NCBI GenBank assembly: GCA_965116695.1
Contig: OZ220706.1
Span: forward strand, 4,712,001 to 4,776,000
Direction of reading: 5' to 3'
Length of the DNA stretch: 64,000 bases
Origin: JAJDTT01 sp965116695
GTDB taxonomy: Bacteria > Acidobacteriota > UBA6911 > RPQK01 > JAJDTT01
The notes beneath the pieces are model-generated. The model saw only the letters and a list, made by a program, of their open reading frames with translations, was not told where the DNA came from and did not search any database. Shown one piece after another: positions 25,666 through 34,608 of the stretch. A program made the position numbers and the translations under genes. The stretch's first letter is position 1. Each line of letters starts with the position of its first letter.

Positions 25666-26955
25666 CTACGAGAGAAACCAGGACTCGGGCACCCGCACGA
25701 GCTTGATTCTCCGGGTCCTCTTGCCCTTTTTGACAGTGTCGTACTGGTAGGTCATGAGCACCTGCTCGCCGGAAAACGCCAGGGAGGGGTAGTGGCATCG
25801 GAAGAAACCGCTGGGGAGTTTCCCAACCTTCGGGTTGACCCGGATGTGGGCCACGGGCGGCGGGGAGATCCGGCCGGCCGGTTCCAGGCCGGGACTGGAG
25901 TCCACCGTCTTGAAATTCCGCCAGGTCTGGCCCTCGTCGGCGGAGGTGGCCACGGAAAGGCGGGAACGATAGTAGCCGTTGCGAATTTCGTCCCCGGAGG
26001 TCTGGTTCCAGATCACCAGCAGTTGTCCGGAGTCGCGCAGCCGGTCCAGGTCGCAGGGGACATCGCCGGTGGAAAGGGCCGTGGGGCTCGCCTCATGCCA
26101 GTTCTCGCCGCCGTCGTCGGAGTGGGTCTGGAAAAAGCGTCCCACCTTGGTCCTCAGGAGCATGAGGACGGATCCGTCCTTGAGTTCGGTCACCACCGGC
26201 TCGGCGGTTCCGCCGAATCCCCCCAGGCTCCTCTCCCCGGGAAGGGGCCAGACCATGATGGACCCCGTGGACCGCTGCCAGGTCGATCCCCGGTCATCGG
26301 AGAAATAGGCGAAGCAGCCGCTCATCTGAGGCCGGTGGGCGTGTCCTTCCAAGCCGATGGAATATCCGTCCAGCATCCCCGTGGCCATGGCCCGGCGGGA
26401 TTCGGGATGAAGGCCGTTGAACTGCCAGTAGACGGGCAGCAGCAACCGGCCCGTGGAGAGCTCGGTCAACCGTCCGAAGGGAACCTGCAAGAAGGCGCCG
26501 GAAGAACCTGAACCGGGTCCGGGCAGGTCGATGTCCGCTCCCGCCGACCAGTTCCGGCCTCCGTCCTTTGACTTGGCGAAACGGAGGACACGATGGTCGG
26601 CATGGCGCGCCGGCGCCCCGCTCAGTTCCTCGGCGTAGACCATGCCCACGATGCCGCCCTTGAGCGGTACCAGGTGGTTCCGCGCGACGTTCATCGGTTG
26701 TCCCCGCTGCAGCAGCGGGAAGGGTTCTTCCCAGGTCTCTCCTCCATCACGGGAGAGGGACGCGGAATTCCCATTCATCAGGGTCAGAATGCGGCTGCCG
26801 TCCAATGCGGCCAGGATGCGTCCGGAGCCTGCCGGAAGCAGACTCTCGTAGGTGTGACCGCTGGCGGATACATTCTCGGACCCCTTCCAGGCCGCGGCCG
26901 CCGCCATGGAGGTGGCCAGGAATCTCCGTCGGGTCAGACTGTTTATCTCTTTCAT
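25666..26955 (-). CDS. Exo-alpha-sialidase / BNR-repeat protein, Tat-exported
   Basis: 429 aa. The start was chosen at MKEINSLTRRRFLATSMAAA, a twin-arginine signal; the 86-codon upstream extension is discarded. Asp-box (BNR) motifs are present in SRDGGETW, SKDGGRNW, SDDRGSTW, HSDDGGENW and SADEGQTW, giving a six-bladed sialidase-type propeller. It may cleave sialic acids or other glycans, but catalytic Arg/Tyr/Asp residues were not confirmed. The 3' end reaches into the GTAGGGGC repeat. It is divergent from hldE with 112 bp between the starts. Confidence 0.82.
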   Translation of the reverse strand: MKEINSLTRRRFLATSMAAAAAWKGSENVSASGHTYESLLPAGSGRILAALDGSRILTLMNGNSASLSRDGGETWEEPFPLLQRGQPMNVARNHLVPLKGGIVGMVYAEELSGAPARHADHRVLRFAKSKDGGRNWSAGADIDLPGPGSGSSGAFLQVPFGRLTELSTGRLLLPVYWQFNGLHPESRRAMATGMLDGYSIGLEGHAHRPQMSGCFAYFSDDRGSTWQRSTGSIMVWPLPGERSLGGFGGTAEPVVTELKDGSVLMLLRTKVGRFFQTHSDDGGENWHEASPTALSTGDVPCDLDRLRDSGQLLVIWNQTSGDEIRNGYYRSRLSVATSADEGQTWRNFKTVDSSPGLEPAGRISPPPVAHIRVNPKVGKLPSGFFRCHYPSLAFSGEQVLMTYQYDTVKKGKRTRRIKLVRVPESWFLS

Positions 26956-27067
26956 CCGCTCTCTCCCGGTTTTGACGTGAACAATCACCAATCTCAGAGG
27001 CTGGCTACGGGTCTCCGCTCCGGCATTGTAGAATGGGCCGCTCCCGAAAACGAGGGGACGAGCCGTT

Positions 27068-27589
27068 ATGACGAAACGCCAGGCGAGACCTCCCGAGTCC
27101 AAGATCTTCGGACGGGGCCGGATGGCCGCGGAATGTGACCGGCTCCGGGACCAGGGACGGACCCTCGTCTTCACCAACGGGACCTTCGATCTCCTCCACG
27201 CCGGACATACCACCTATCTGAACCAGGCCCGGGAGTTGGGAGACGTACTGATCGTGGGCCTCAACTCGGACGAGTCGATCCGCGCCATCAAGGGGGACAA
27301 ACGGCCGATCATCCGGGAGCCTTACCGGTCCCGAATGCTGGCGGCCCTGGAGTGCGTGGACTACGTGGTTCTTTTTGACGAGGATGAGCCGCGGGACCTG
27401 ATCTCCGAATTGCTGCCCGATGTGCTGGTCAAGGCGGAGGACTGGGCCCATTATGTGAGCGGCCGCGACGTAGTGGAGGCCAACGGGGGCCGGGTGGTTC
27501 TGGCGCCCCTGGTGCCGGGCCTCTCAAGCAGCGGGATCATTCGACGGATTCGGGAAGTGTTCCAGGATCCGGAAGAGGATACCCGCTGA
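27068..27589 (+). CDS. hldE: D-beta-D-heptose 1-phosphate adenylyltransferase (HldE C-terminal domain type)
   Basis: 173 aa, single-domain nucleotidyltransferase. TNGTFDLLHAGHTTYL contains the HxGH motif (44-47), followed by GLNSDESIRAIKGDKRPI, diagnostic for RfaE2. It transfers AMP to heptose 1-phosphate to give ADP-D-glycero-beta-D-manno-heptose for LPS inner core. The kinase domain of bifunctional HldE is absent, so the kinase must be encoded elsewhere; rfaE2 is the alternative symbol. The next gene, 20 bp downstream, is the epimerase that uses its product. Confidence 0.93.
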   Translation: MTKRQARPPESKIFGRGRMAAECDRLRDQGRTLVFTNGTFDLLHAGHTTYLNQARELGDVLIVGLNSDESIRAIKGDKRPIIREPYRSRMLAALECVDYVVLFDEDEPRDLISELLPDVLVKAEDWAHYVSGRDVVEANGGRVVLAPLVPGLSSSGIIRRIREVFQDPEEDTR

Positions 27590-27609
27590 AGAACTGAGGT
27601 AAGTGCAAC

Positions 27610-28596
27610 GTGCCCGTCCAATACATCGTCACCGGCGGCGCCGGCTTCATCGGCCGCAACCTGGTGGCGGCGCTCAATGCCCGGGGCCACGAGGACATCC
27701 TCATCGTGGACCGTCTGGGCTCCGATCAGAAGTGGAAAAACCTGCTGGGTCTCTCCTTCGTCGACCTCGTGGACCTGGACGACTTCAAGATCTTCATCGC
27801 AGACTCCTCCATCGACGAACTGGAGACGGTCTTTCACCTGGGAGCCTGCAGTTCCACCACGGAGCGCGACGCCGACTACCTGCTGGACAACAACTACCGC
27901 TACTCCCAGGAGGTCTGCCAGTGGTGCCTTTCCAGCGACGTGCGCTTCATCTACGCTTCCAGCGCGGCCACCTACGGGGACGGATCCCTGGGCTACTCGG
28001 ATGACGAGGCCCGGATTCCCCTCTACCGGCCCTTGAACATGTATGGCTACTCCAAGCAGTTGTTCGACCATTGGTGTGCCAGGGAGGGGCTCTTCGACCG
28101 GATCGTGGGACTCAAGTACTTCAATGTCTTCGGCCCCTACGAGGATCACAAGGGCGAGATGAGATCCATGGTGCACAAGGCCTACGGCCAGATCGTCTCC
28201 ACCGGAAGGGTCCGGCTCTTCAAATCGCACCGGCCCGGCTACGGCGACGGCGAGCAACTGCGCGACTTCGTCTATGTGAAGGACGCGGTGGACGTGACTC
28301 TCTTTTTCGAGGATCATTCCCGGGTTTCGGGCCTCTTCAATTGCGGCACCGGACAGGCCCGAAGCTGGAACGACCTGGTGAACTCCCTCTTCGCCGCCAT
28401 GGGACGCTCGCCGGAGATCGAATACATCGACATGCCCGAGTCCCTGCGCAACCAGTACCAGTACTTCACCCAGGCGGACGGGGCCAAGCTCCGGTCGGCC
28501 GGATACGATCGCCCCTTCACTTCCCTGGAAGAGGCGGTCCGGGACTATGTGACGACGTACCTGGATCCGGTCCTGGGCGGGACCGCCCCAGCCTAG
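27610..28596 (+). CDS. hldD: ADP-glyceromanno-heptose 6-epimerase
   Basis: 328 aa from a GTG start. It is a Rossmann SDR with TGGAGFIG (8-15), SSAATYG (118-123 region) and the YxxxK pair Y145/K149 in NMYGYSK. It converts ADP-D-glycero- to ADP-L-glycero-D-manno-heptose, the donor for LPS core heptosylation. The length and the HLGACSSTTERDADYLLDNN signature are those of HldD. It forms an operon with hldE. Its TAG stop lies inside the terminal CTAGGAG of a 166-bp palindromic element. Confidence 0.95.
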   Translation: MPVQYIVTGGAGFIGRNLVAALNARGHEDILIVDRLGSDQKWKNLLGLSFVDLVDLDDFKIFIADSSIDELETVFHLGACSSTTERDADYLLDNNYRYSQEVCQWCLSSDVRFIYASSAATYGDGSLGYSDDEARIPLYRPLNMYGYSKQLFDHWCAREGLFDRIVGLKYFNVFGPYEDHKGEMRSMVHKAYGQIVSTGRVRLFKSHRPGYGDGEQLRDFVYVKDAVDVTLFFEDHSRVSGLFNCGTGQARSWNDLVNSLFAAMGRSPEIEYIDMPESLRNQYQYFTQADGAKLRSAGYDRPFTSLEEAVRDYVTTYLDPVLGGTAPA

Positions 28597-28758
28597 GAGT
28601 CTGCGCCGTAGAAATGATCGTAGCGAGAAAGTGGGGAATCGAGGACAGATTTTCACGATTTTGAGGTGCATAGTTGTTCTATTCGCCGAGAAATCGGGGA
28701 AATATGGACCGATTCCCCGCTTTCGCAATAGATTGATTTCTGCGGCGCAGGCTCCTAG
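28593..28758. repeat. 166-bp imperfect palindrome (MITE-like element)
   Basis: The left end (CTAGGAGTCTGCGCCGTAG, then AAAT) and the reverse complement of the right end (CTAGGAGCCTGCGCCGCAG, then AAAT) match closely. The pairing continues inward through GAGAAAGTGGGGAATCG against GCGAAAGCGGGGAATCG. Almost the whole element folds on itself with a small centre near 28675. There is no coding content, and its AT-richer sequence contrasts with its surroundings. It fits a non-autonomous palindromic element inserted between hldD and the next gene. Confidence 0.8.
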
Positions 28759-28783
28759 ATCCGACAAGTAGAAAGGAGATCAA

Positions 28784-29647
28784 GTGGCCGAACCTCTTCG
28801 CATCCTCTCCATCGGAGCTCATCCGGCGGACATTTTCGACCAGTGCGGCGGCACCATGGCCCATCACACCGCCCGGGGCGATTGGGTCGGCTGCGTCGTA
28901 CTGACCCACGGAGCCCGGGTCCACGACAAGGTCATCAGCGACTCCATGCACGGCCGGGCGACCATCCCGGAGGCGTCCGTGCTGGAGGAGATGATCGAGG
29001 AGCGATCCGACGTGAAGGCCCGGGAGGTCCGTCGCGCCTGCGGGCTGCTGGGAGTGGAAGACCTCTACTTCTTCGGGGCCGACGACGCCGTCCTGCTGGT
29101 GACCGAGGAGGCGGTCCGGCGGCTGGCCCGGCTGCTGCGGGAGCTCCGCCCCAACGTGATCCTGACCCACTACCCCAAGGAAGGGGACGGAGTGGCCCAA
29201 CCCCACGCCATCACCGGACAGATCGTGATGCACGCCATCCATTTTGCTCACTCGGTGGACCCGGGAGACCGGAATCCGCCCACCAAGGCGGCCCAGGTCT
29301 TCTTCTTCGGAACCGGAGCCGCCGCCGTCCCCAGCGACGTCTGGGCGGCGCGGATCGGAGTCTACAACGACGTGCTGATCGAGATCACCGACGTGGTGGA
29401 CAAGAAGCTGGCGGCTCTGGACTGTCTGGAGAGCCAGGGGTACGGTGGCGCCTACGCCCGCAAGCGGATCGAGACCAGCGACGGCGCTTTCGGGGTCGGT
29501 GGCCGCGTCGCCTATGCGGAAGGGTTCATCAAGATGAATGCCGAGGTCCACACCTATCTTCCGGTGACCAGCCACGCCCTGCGGGTGGCAAAGGAGTCGG
29601 ATCACGAGATGATGCGGCGCCACTCCTACCGCGTTCCGGTGGACTAA
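28784..29647 (+). CDS. PIG-L family deacetylase
   Basis: 287 aa from GTG, with AAAGGAG 5 nt upstream. The family's zinc motif AHPDD appears as IGAHPADIFDQCGGTMAHH, in which the second acidic residue is displaced. The later HYPKEGDGVAQPHAITGQ supplies the downstream His ligand. PIG-L enzymes remove N-acetyl groups from GlcNAc-containing substrates. It is followed 14 bp later by two amidohydrolases and an MFS carrier, which suggests a catabolic operon for an N-acetylated sugar or similar compound (inferred). Confidence 0.87.
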   Translation: MAEPLRILSIGAHPADIFDQCGGTMAHHTARGDWVGCVVLTHGARVHDKVISDSMHGRATIPEASVLEEMIEERSDVKAREVRRACGLLGVEDLYFFGADDAVLLVTEEAVRRLARLLRELRPNVILTHYPKEGDGVAQPHAITGQIVMHAIHFAHSVDPGDRNPPTKAAQVFFFGTGAAAVPSDVWAARIGVYNDVLIEITDVVDKKLAALDCLESQGYGGAYARKRIETSDGAFGVGGRVAYAEGFIKMNAEVHTYLPVTSHALRVAKESDHEMMRRHSYRVPVD

Positions 29648-29661
29648 CGTAAGGAGTTTCT

Positions 29662-30417
29662 ATGACTTCCCTAGCTTTCAAACCGCGGGTGCCCGTGTTC
29701 GATGCCAACGTCAAGGTGGGCAACCATCACAACGAAGTCTCTCCCTGTGTCGACCGCGCCAGCCTGCTGGCGGAGATGGACAACCACGGGGTGGGGCGGG
29801 CCGTGATCTACCATGCCCTCGGCGACCTGACTTCTCCCGTGGACGGAAACCGGGCGCTGGAGGCGTGGCTCGGCGGCGACGGCAGGCTGCACCCCCAATG
29901 GAGCGCGCACCCGCTACCCCGTTCCCTGGAGCAGTTGCAGGAACTCCATGCTCAGGGACGCGTGTCCAGCGTTCGCCTGGCCGGCGTGGACATCATCGAC
30001 TTCCCCTTTCGCCCCTGGGGCTACGATCCGCTCCTGAGTTGGTTGAGCCGGGAGGGGATTCCCTTGTGGGTGCCTCTGCCGGAGATGGACCCCGATGACA
30101 TCGTGACCACGCTCCAGGCCTATCCGGACCTGGAGACGGTTCTGGTGGGAGCTCACTATATGCACGCCATGTGGGTTCAGCCCATGCTGAAGACGCTGCC
30201 CCGGGCGAGCCTGGAACTGAGCCGCTACGAACCCATCGGCCAGATCGAGGCCCTGCTGGAGGAGTTCGGGGTGGAACGTTTCGTCTATGGGTCGTGGTAC
30301 TGGCGCCTGGCCATGGGGCCCATGCTCTTCTACCTGCATCACGTGGGGATGGACGACCGGGAACTGGCCCTGGTCTGCGAAGGCAATCTGCTGAGAATTC
30401 TGGGAGTGGAATCATGA
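29662..30417 (+). CDS. Amidohydrolase-2-like protein lacking the HxH motif
   Basis: 251 aa TIM-barrel protein of the amidohydrolase family. Where active relatives carry HxH on strand 1, this one has FDANVKVGNHH, so the first metal-ligand pair is missing. The C-terminal VYGSWYWRLAMGP replaces the usual FGSDxP. It may be a non-catalytic partner of the neighbouring complete enzyme. AAGGAG 5 nt before the ATG defines the start. The stop overlaps the next gene by 4 bp (ATGA), so the two are translated together. Confidence 0.78.
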   Translation: MTSLAFKPRVPVFDANVKVGNHHNEVSPCVDRASLLAEMDNHGVGRAVIYHALGDLTSPVDGNRALEAWLGGDGRLHPQWSAHPLPRSLEQLQELHAQGRVSSVRLAGVDIIDFPFRPWGYDPLLSWLSREGIPLWVPLPEMDPDDIVTTLQAYPDLETVLVGAHYMHAMWVQPMLKTLPRASLELSRYEPIGQIEALLEEFGVERFVYGSWYWRLAMGPMLFYLHHVGMDDRELALVCEGNLLRILGVES

Positions 30418-31166
30418 TCGACGGCGTGCGAGTGATCGATTTTCATGGACATGTGGGGGCCAACGACATCATGGGGATGGTGGATGATCCCGACCTCATG
30501 CTGCACTCCATGGATGCCTGCGGCATCGACGTCTCCTGCGTGTTCAACATCTACTACCCGGACGGAACCACGGGCAACGACATGACGGCCCGGTTCGTGG
30601 CCCGGAACCCCGACCGCTTCGTGGGCTTCGCCTACGTCTGTCCGCTGATGCCGGCGGACAGCATGGTGGCCGAGCTGGAGCGGGCCGTTGATGACCTGGG
30701 ACTGGTGGCCATCAAGCTCTATCCCCCATTTGTCCACTGGTCCCTGGAACACCCCGTCTGGGACCCCATCTACGAGTTCGCCAACGAGCGGGAACTGGCC
30801 CTCATCCATCACACCGGTACCGAGTGGCAGGCCTATCCCAAGTTCCTGTCCGACGTGGCGCCCCGCTTTCCCAAGGTCAAATTCGTCTCGGGGCACTCGG
30901 GGAACACGCCGGTGGAACGGGCCCAGGCCATCGCCGCGGCCCAGGCCAACGACAACGTCTACCTGGAGACCTGCTCCACCTTCCGCACTCCGGGAGTCGT
31001 CGAGCAACTGGTGGAGGAGGGGGGAGCCGACCGCGTCCTCTTCGGCTCGGATACGCCTCTGATGGATCCCCGTCCCCAACTGGGGAAAATCATCACGGCC
31101 CGGATCTCCGACGAGGCCAAGCGTCTGGCCCTGGGCGGAAATGCCGCCCGAATTCTGGGGATCTGA
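30414..31166 (+). CDS. Amidohydrolase-2 family metal-dependent hydrolase
   Basis: 250 aa. Complete signatures: DFHGHVG (HxH, strand 1), ALIHHTGTEW (strand 5 His), FVSGHSG (strand 6 His) and VLFGSDTPLMDP (strand 8 Asp). Family members hydrolyse or decarboxylate small cyclic or carboxylated compounds; the substrate is unknown. The start is the ATG overlapping the previous stop. With its HxH-less sibling and PIG-L it forms a compact cassette feeding the MFS gene 63 bp downstream. Confidence 0.85.
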   Translation: MIDGVRVIDFHGHVGANDIMGMVDDPDLMLHSMDACGIDVSCVFNIYYPDGTTGNDMTARFVARNPDRFVGFAYVCPLMPADSMVAELERAVDDLGLVAIKLYPPFVHWSLEHPVWDPIYEFANERELALIHHTGTEWQAYPKFLSDVAPRFPKVKFVSGHSGNTPVERAQAIAAAQANDNVYLETCSTFRTPGVVEQLVEEGGADRVLFGSDTPLMDPRPQLGKIITARISDEAKRLALGGNAARILGI

Positions 31167-31229
31167 GACCCGGCCCACCGACATCGGCGCGGCTGCGGCC
31201 TGCCGGACCGGGAACTCGCAGGAGACGAC

Positions 31230-32510
31230 ATGGAGGAGAATCGCCAATCCCGGGAGACCGGATCCGGCGTGGTCGCCACGCCGACGCCGGCTATGGACCG
31301 GTACAACGGCCGGATCCTGATCCTGAAGTCGTTCCTGATCTACTTCGCCGCTCCCGTCGTCTACATCGGGATCGTCCAGGCGGCCCTCTGTGACCGCCTC
31401 GGCGCCAGCGCCACGGTGGCCAACCTGCCCGCCTCCACCTATCTCCTGGGGTCGCTGGCGCCCCTGGTCCTCTCCTGGGTCATCCCCCACCGCTGGACCC
31501 GAACCACGCTGGTGACGGCCTACCTGGTAACCATGTCCGCCTTCCTGATGGTTCTGGCCACCCTGATCCTGCCCGTTTCCAATACCGTGCGGCTGTGGGC
31601 CGTCGTCGGGCAGGGCCTGATCCAGGGCGTCTCGGCGTCGGTGGCCCACGTCTACGGGTTCCAGTGCCTGAAGCGCGGCACGACCCCCATTGGGCGGGCC
31701 AGAGCTTTGAAGTGGGCCTACGCGGTGTCGCCGATGGCCGGGGTGGCGGGCTCCCTCTGGGCTCAGTTCGTCCTGGGAGGAGGCATCGCGGGGCTCTCCT
31801 TCCCCTATGATTTCGGCCTCCTCTACCTGACGGGCGTGCCTTGCATGGTGGCCATTTCCATCCTCTCCAGCCGCTATCGCCTGCTGGACGTGGGGGAGGA
31901 AAAGCCGCCCAACCTGCTCCCCTACCTCTGGCGGAGCCTTCGTTCCTTCTGGACCATCCGGATTCTGTTGTTGGTCTGGCTCGCGTACTTTTTCTGGTAT
32001 CTGACCATCAACACGATGCCCAACCTGTCGCTGTTCGCCCGCGAAGCCTTGAATCGGGAGCCGCAGGAACTCTCGGGCTGGATGATGGCCCTCCGCTTCG
32101 GCTTCAAATGCGTGGGCGGATTCGTGCTGGGGGTGATCGCCATCCGGTGGGGAATTCGGGCGCCCCTGCTCACCTGCACCGGCCTGGTGGGCGCGGCCGT
32201 CCTCTGGGCCTGGTTCATCCCCGGACACCTCTACCTGCTGGCCTTCGGCATCATGGGCGCCGGAGAGTTGGGGGGCGTCTACTTCCCCAACTACGTCATC
32301 AGCGTCTCTTCGGCCGCCGACTCCACCCGCAACCTGGCCATCCTCGGACTGGTGACGCCGGTGAGCAGCCTGGGCCCGGCCCTGCACGGCGGCCTCGCCG
32401 ACACCCTTGGCTTCCCCGCCAGCTTCCTCTTCGGAGTGACCGCGGCACTGGTATCCCTGACGCTGATCCTTCGGCTCTCGCCCCGACCCGCTCCGGTCCG
32501 GCATGGGTAG
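31230..32510 (+). CDS. Major facilitator superfamily transporter
   Basis: 426 aa inner-membrane carrier with about twelve hydrophobic segments, beginning near SFLIYFAAPVVYIGIVQAAL. A charged central loop (SSRYRLLDVGEEKPPNLLPY) separates the two halves. It ends RLSPRPAPVRHG. An AGGAG SD sits 5 nt before the ATG. It probably imports the compound processed by the upstream deacetylase and amidohydrolases (inference from operon order). Another MFS gene survives only as a fragment at 2809. Confidence 0.88.
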   Translation: MEENRQSRETGSGVVATPTPAMDRYNGRILILKSFLIYFAAPVVYIGIVQAALCDRLGASATVANLPASTYLLGSLAPLVLSWVIPHRWTRTTLVTAYLVTMSAFLMVLATLILPVSNTVRLWAVVGQGLIQGVSASVAHVYGFQCLKRGTTPIGRARALKWAYAVSPMAGVAGSLWAQFVLGGGIAGLSFPYDFGLLYLTGVPCMVAISILSSRYRLLDVGEEKPPNLLPYLWRSLRSFWTIRILLLVWLAYFFWYLTINTMPNLSLFAREALNREPQELSGWMMALRFGFKCVGGFVLGVIAIRWGIRAPLLTCTGLVGAAVLWAWFIPGHLYLLAFGIMGAGELGGVYFPNYVISVSSAADSTRNLAILGLVTPVSSLGPALHGGLADTLGFPASFLFGVTAALVSLTLILRLSPRPAPVRHG

Positions 32511-32559
32511 ATAGTGCAGCTGGGCATCGCCTGGTGTTGATCTGGGCATTCCGCCGGAC

Positions 32560-32670
32560 ACGACCTCAAGAAGGGGACTCAAGAACAGCAGACTCAAGAA
32601 GGGGACAGTCTGTTTCTTCAGGACCTGTTTCTTCAGGACCAAGAAGGGGACAGTCTGTTTCTTCACGCCA
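32560..32670. repeat. REP-like repeats upstream of the accessory island
   Basis: AAGAAGGGGACAGTCTGTTT followed by CTTCA occurs twice as a direct repeat (32597-32621 and 32641-32665), with shortened copies between and before (AAGAAGGGGACTC, CTGTTTCTTCAGGAC). Each full unit is flanked by AAGAA and TTCTT. These are the inverse of the units next to the RAYT gene and mark the left edge of the 32.7-39.7 kb island. Confidence 0.75.
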
Positions 32671-32739
32671 TGCACGCCTTCGTCGTTGAACGCGATGTAT
32701 CCTGAGGTCGGCGACCGTCGAAGTCGGAGACCCTGAGCC

Positions 32740-34593
32740 ATGAGAATCGAACTACCGTCCGCCACCGTGGAGAAAGCCCTGTCGGCACTGATGGTCCCGA
32801 CCCTCCAACCCATGATGGGGTTGCTGTCGATTCCCAAGCCGCGGCCGACACGGAAGGCCAGCATGGCGGAGGCCATCTTGCTCCGGCTGACTGACGACAG
32901 GTCGTTACGAGACCTGTGGAAGCGGCTCAACCGAACCCAGCAGTTGGCGGTGAAGGAAACGCTCTATGGTCTTGAGGGCCAATTCAACGCCCAACGGTTT
33001 CGCGCCAAGTACGGAGTGGTGCCGAAGGGTATCGACCGGGGGGGCGATACGGCGAAACCGACTCTGTTGCACTTGTTTCTCTATCCGCCGGAAGATGACC
33101 GGTATCGTCCCCCGACCACCATTCCCAGCGACCTCCGGAAGCGGCTTCGGGAATTCGTTCCCGAGCCGGAGTTTCCGACCGTCGCCTCGGTGGAAGAAGC
33201 TCCGGAATTCGTCGATCGGCGCCGGAGCGGCTTTGTTCCCAAGGGGCAGAAACCGAAATTTGACAGAGTGCCCCTGACTCTCCGCAATATGGATCTGGCT
33301 GCAGCGTACGATCTGCTTGCCGTGCTCCGCCTGATCGATGCCGGCAGGATCTCCGTCAGCAGGAAGACGCGGCGAGCGTCCGCTGTTTCCGTGCGACGCG
33401 TCGCGGAGTTGCTGTACGACGGCGACTTTTACGACCCGACCGAGAAGAGGAAGCGGTGGACCCAGTTCGTCGGCCCCATCCGCTCCTTCGCCTGGCCCTG
33501 GTTGGTGCAGGCCGGCAAGCTGGCCCAATTGCGCGGCTCCAAGCTGGCGTTGACCAAGGCCGGACGCGCGGCCTTCACGGCGCTGCCCGCCGAGACCCTC
33601 CGGCGGATCTGGAAGGCCTGGCTGAAGAACACCCTGCTGGACGAGTTCAGCCGCGTGGAGGAGATCAAGGGGCAGACCCGGGGCCGGGGCAAACGGACGA
33701 TGACCGCGCCGCGCAACCGCCGGCCCTGGGTCGACGAGGCGCTCGCGGAATGTCCCGTGGGCCGGTGGGTGCAGGTGGACGAGTTCTTTCGCTTCATGCT
33801 GGCGGCGGAACTGGATTTCAGCGTCACGAGGTACCCCTGGCACCTCTACCTCGGCGGGCCGCAGTACGGGAGCTTCGGGTCTGCTGGAGATCAGAGTTGG
33901 AACGCGCTGCAGGGGCGATATGTCCTGTGTCTGTTGTTCGAATACGCGGCCACCCTGGGCATGGTGGACGTGGCGTTCACCGACCCGCGCGACGCTCGGC
34001 GCGACTACCTTGACCTGTGGGGCGCCGATGATCTGGAGTTTCTCAGCCGGTACGATGGCCTGGAGTATTTTCGGCTCAATCCGCTCGGCGCCTATTGCCT
34101 GGACCAGGCCGACACATACGAGCCGGCCACGCCTCCGGTCCGCACGGCGCTGACCCTGTTTACGGATCTTCGCGTGCAGTCGACGGCGCCGCTGCCGCCG
34201 GAGGAACGTGTGTTGCTGGAGACCTATGCCAAGACCGTTTCCGACGGAGTCTGGCGCCTGGATCTCGCTCGAGCCATGTCGGCCGTGGAAAGCGGCCAGG
34301 ATGTGGCGCAATTGAGGGAGTTTCTCACCGCGCGCGACGATCAGCCCCTGCCGGATCGGGTGGAAGGGTTTCTCCGCCGTGTCGAGCAGGGATCGCGAGC
34401 CCTGACCGCGAAGGGACCAGCCCTGATGATCGAATGTGCGGACAAGGCGATCACCGACCGTATCGTCGCCGACCCGCGCGCTTCCAAGCACTGCATCCGT
34501 GCCGGCCCGCGCCGGCTCGTCGTTGCCGCAAGATCCGAGGCGGCGTTTCGGAAGGCGGCGCATGCCTTGGGGTACGCGTTTTCCGTGCGGTGA
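32740..34593 (+). CDS. XPB/Ssl2 N-terminal-like protein without helicase motor (copy 1)
   Basis: 617 aa. The N-terminus (LMVPTLQPMMGLLSIPKPRP, then TRKASMAEAILLRL) resembles a SAP-like helix-turn-helix. The centre has winged-helix features (GSKLALTKAGRAAFTALPAE). The C-terminus (CIRAGPRRLVV, then ALGYAFSVR) resembles the end of the XPB N-terminal/Helicase_C_3-type domain. No Walker motifs or DEAD box are present. Its function is unknown; DNA binding is inferred. GGAGACCCTGAGCC precedes the ATG and is almost the same before the paralogue at 36120, which aligns along the full length. Confidence 0.75.
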   Translation: MRIELPSATVEKALSALMVPTLQPMMGLLSIPKPRPTRKASMAEAILLRLTDDRSLRDLWKRLNRTQQLAVKETLYGLEGQFNAQRFRAKYGVVPKGIDRGGDTAKPTLLHLFLYPPEDDRYRPPTTIPSDLRKRLREFVPEPEFPTVASVEEAPEFVDRRRSGFVPKGQKPKFDRVPLTLRNMDLAAAYDLLAVLRLIDAGRISVSRKTRRASAVSVRRVAELLYDGDFYDPTEKRKRWTQFVGPIRSFAWPWLVQAGKLAQLRGSKLALTKAGRAAFTALPAETLRRIWKAWLKNTLLDEFSRVEEIKGQTRGRGKRTMTAPRNRRPWVDEALAECPVGRWVQVDEFFRFMLAAELDFSVTRYPWHLYLGGPQYGSFGSAGDQSWNALQGRYVLCLLFEYAATLGMVDVAFTDPRDARRDYLDLWGADDLEFLSRYDGLEYFRLNPLGAYCLDQADTYEPATPPVRTALTLFTDLRVQSTAPLPPEERVLLETYAKTVSDGVWRLDLARAMSAVESGQDVAQLREFLTARDDQPLPDRVEGFLRRVEQGSRALTAKGPALMIECADKAITDRIVADPRASKHCIRAGPRRLVVAARSEAAFRKAAHALGYAFSVR

Positions 34594-34608
34594 CGGCTGC
34601 ACCCCCGA

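Noticed and set aside
30339..32930. 863-codon open frame on the minus strand
   Set aside because: It runs antisense across an amidohydrolase, the MFS gene and part of the XPB-like gene, and its product is low-complexity. The sense genes have strong motifs and ribosome-binding sites.
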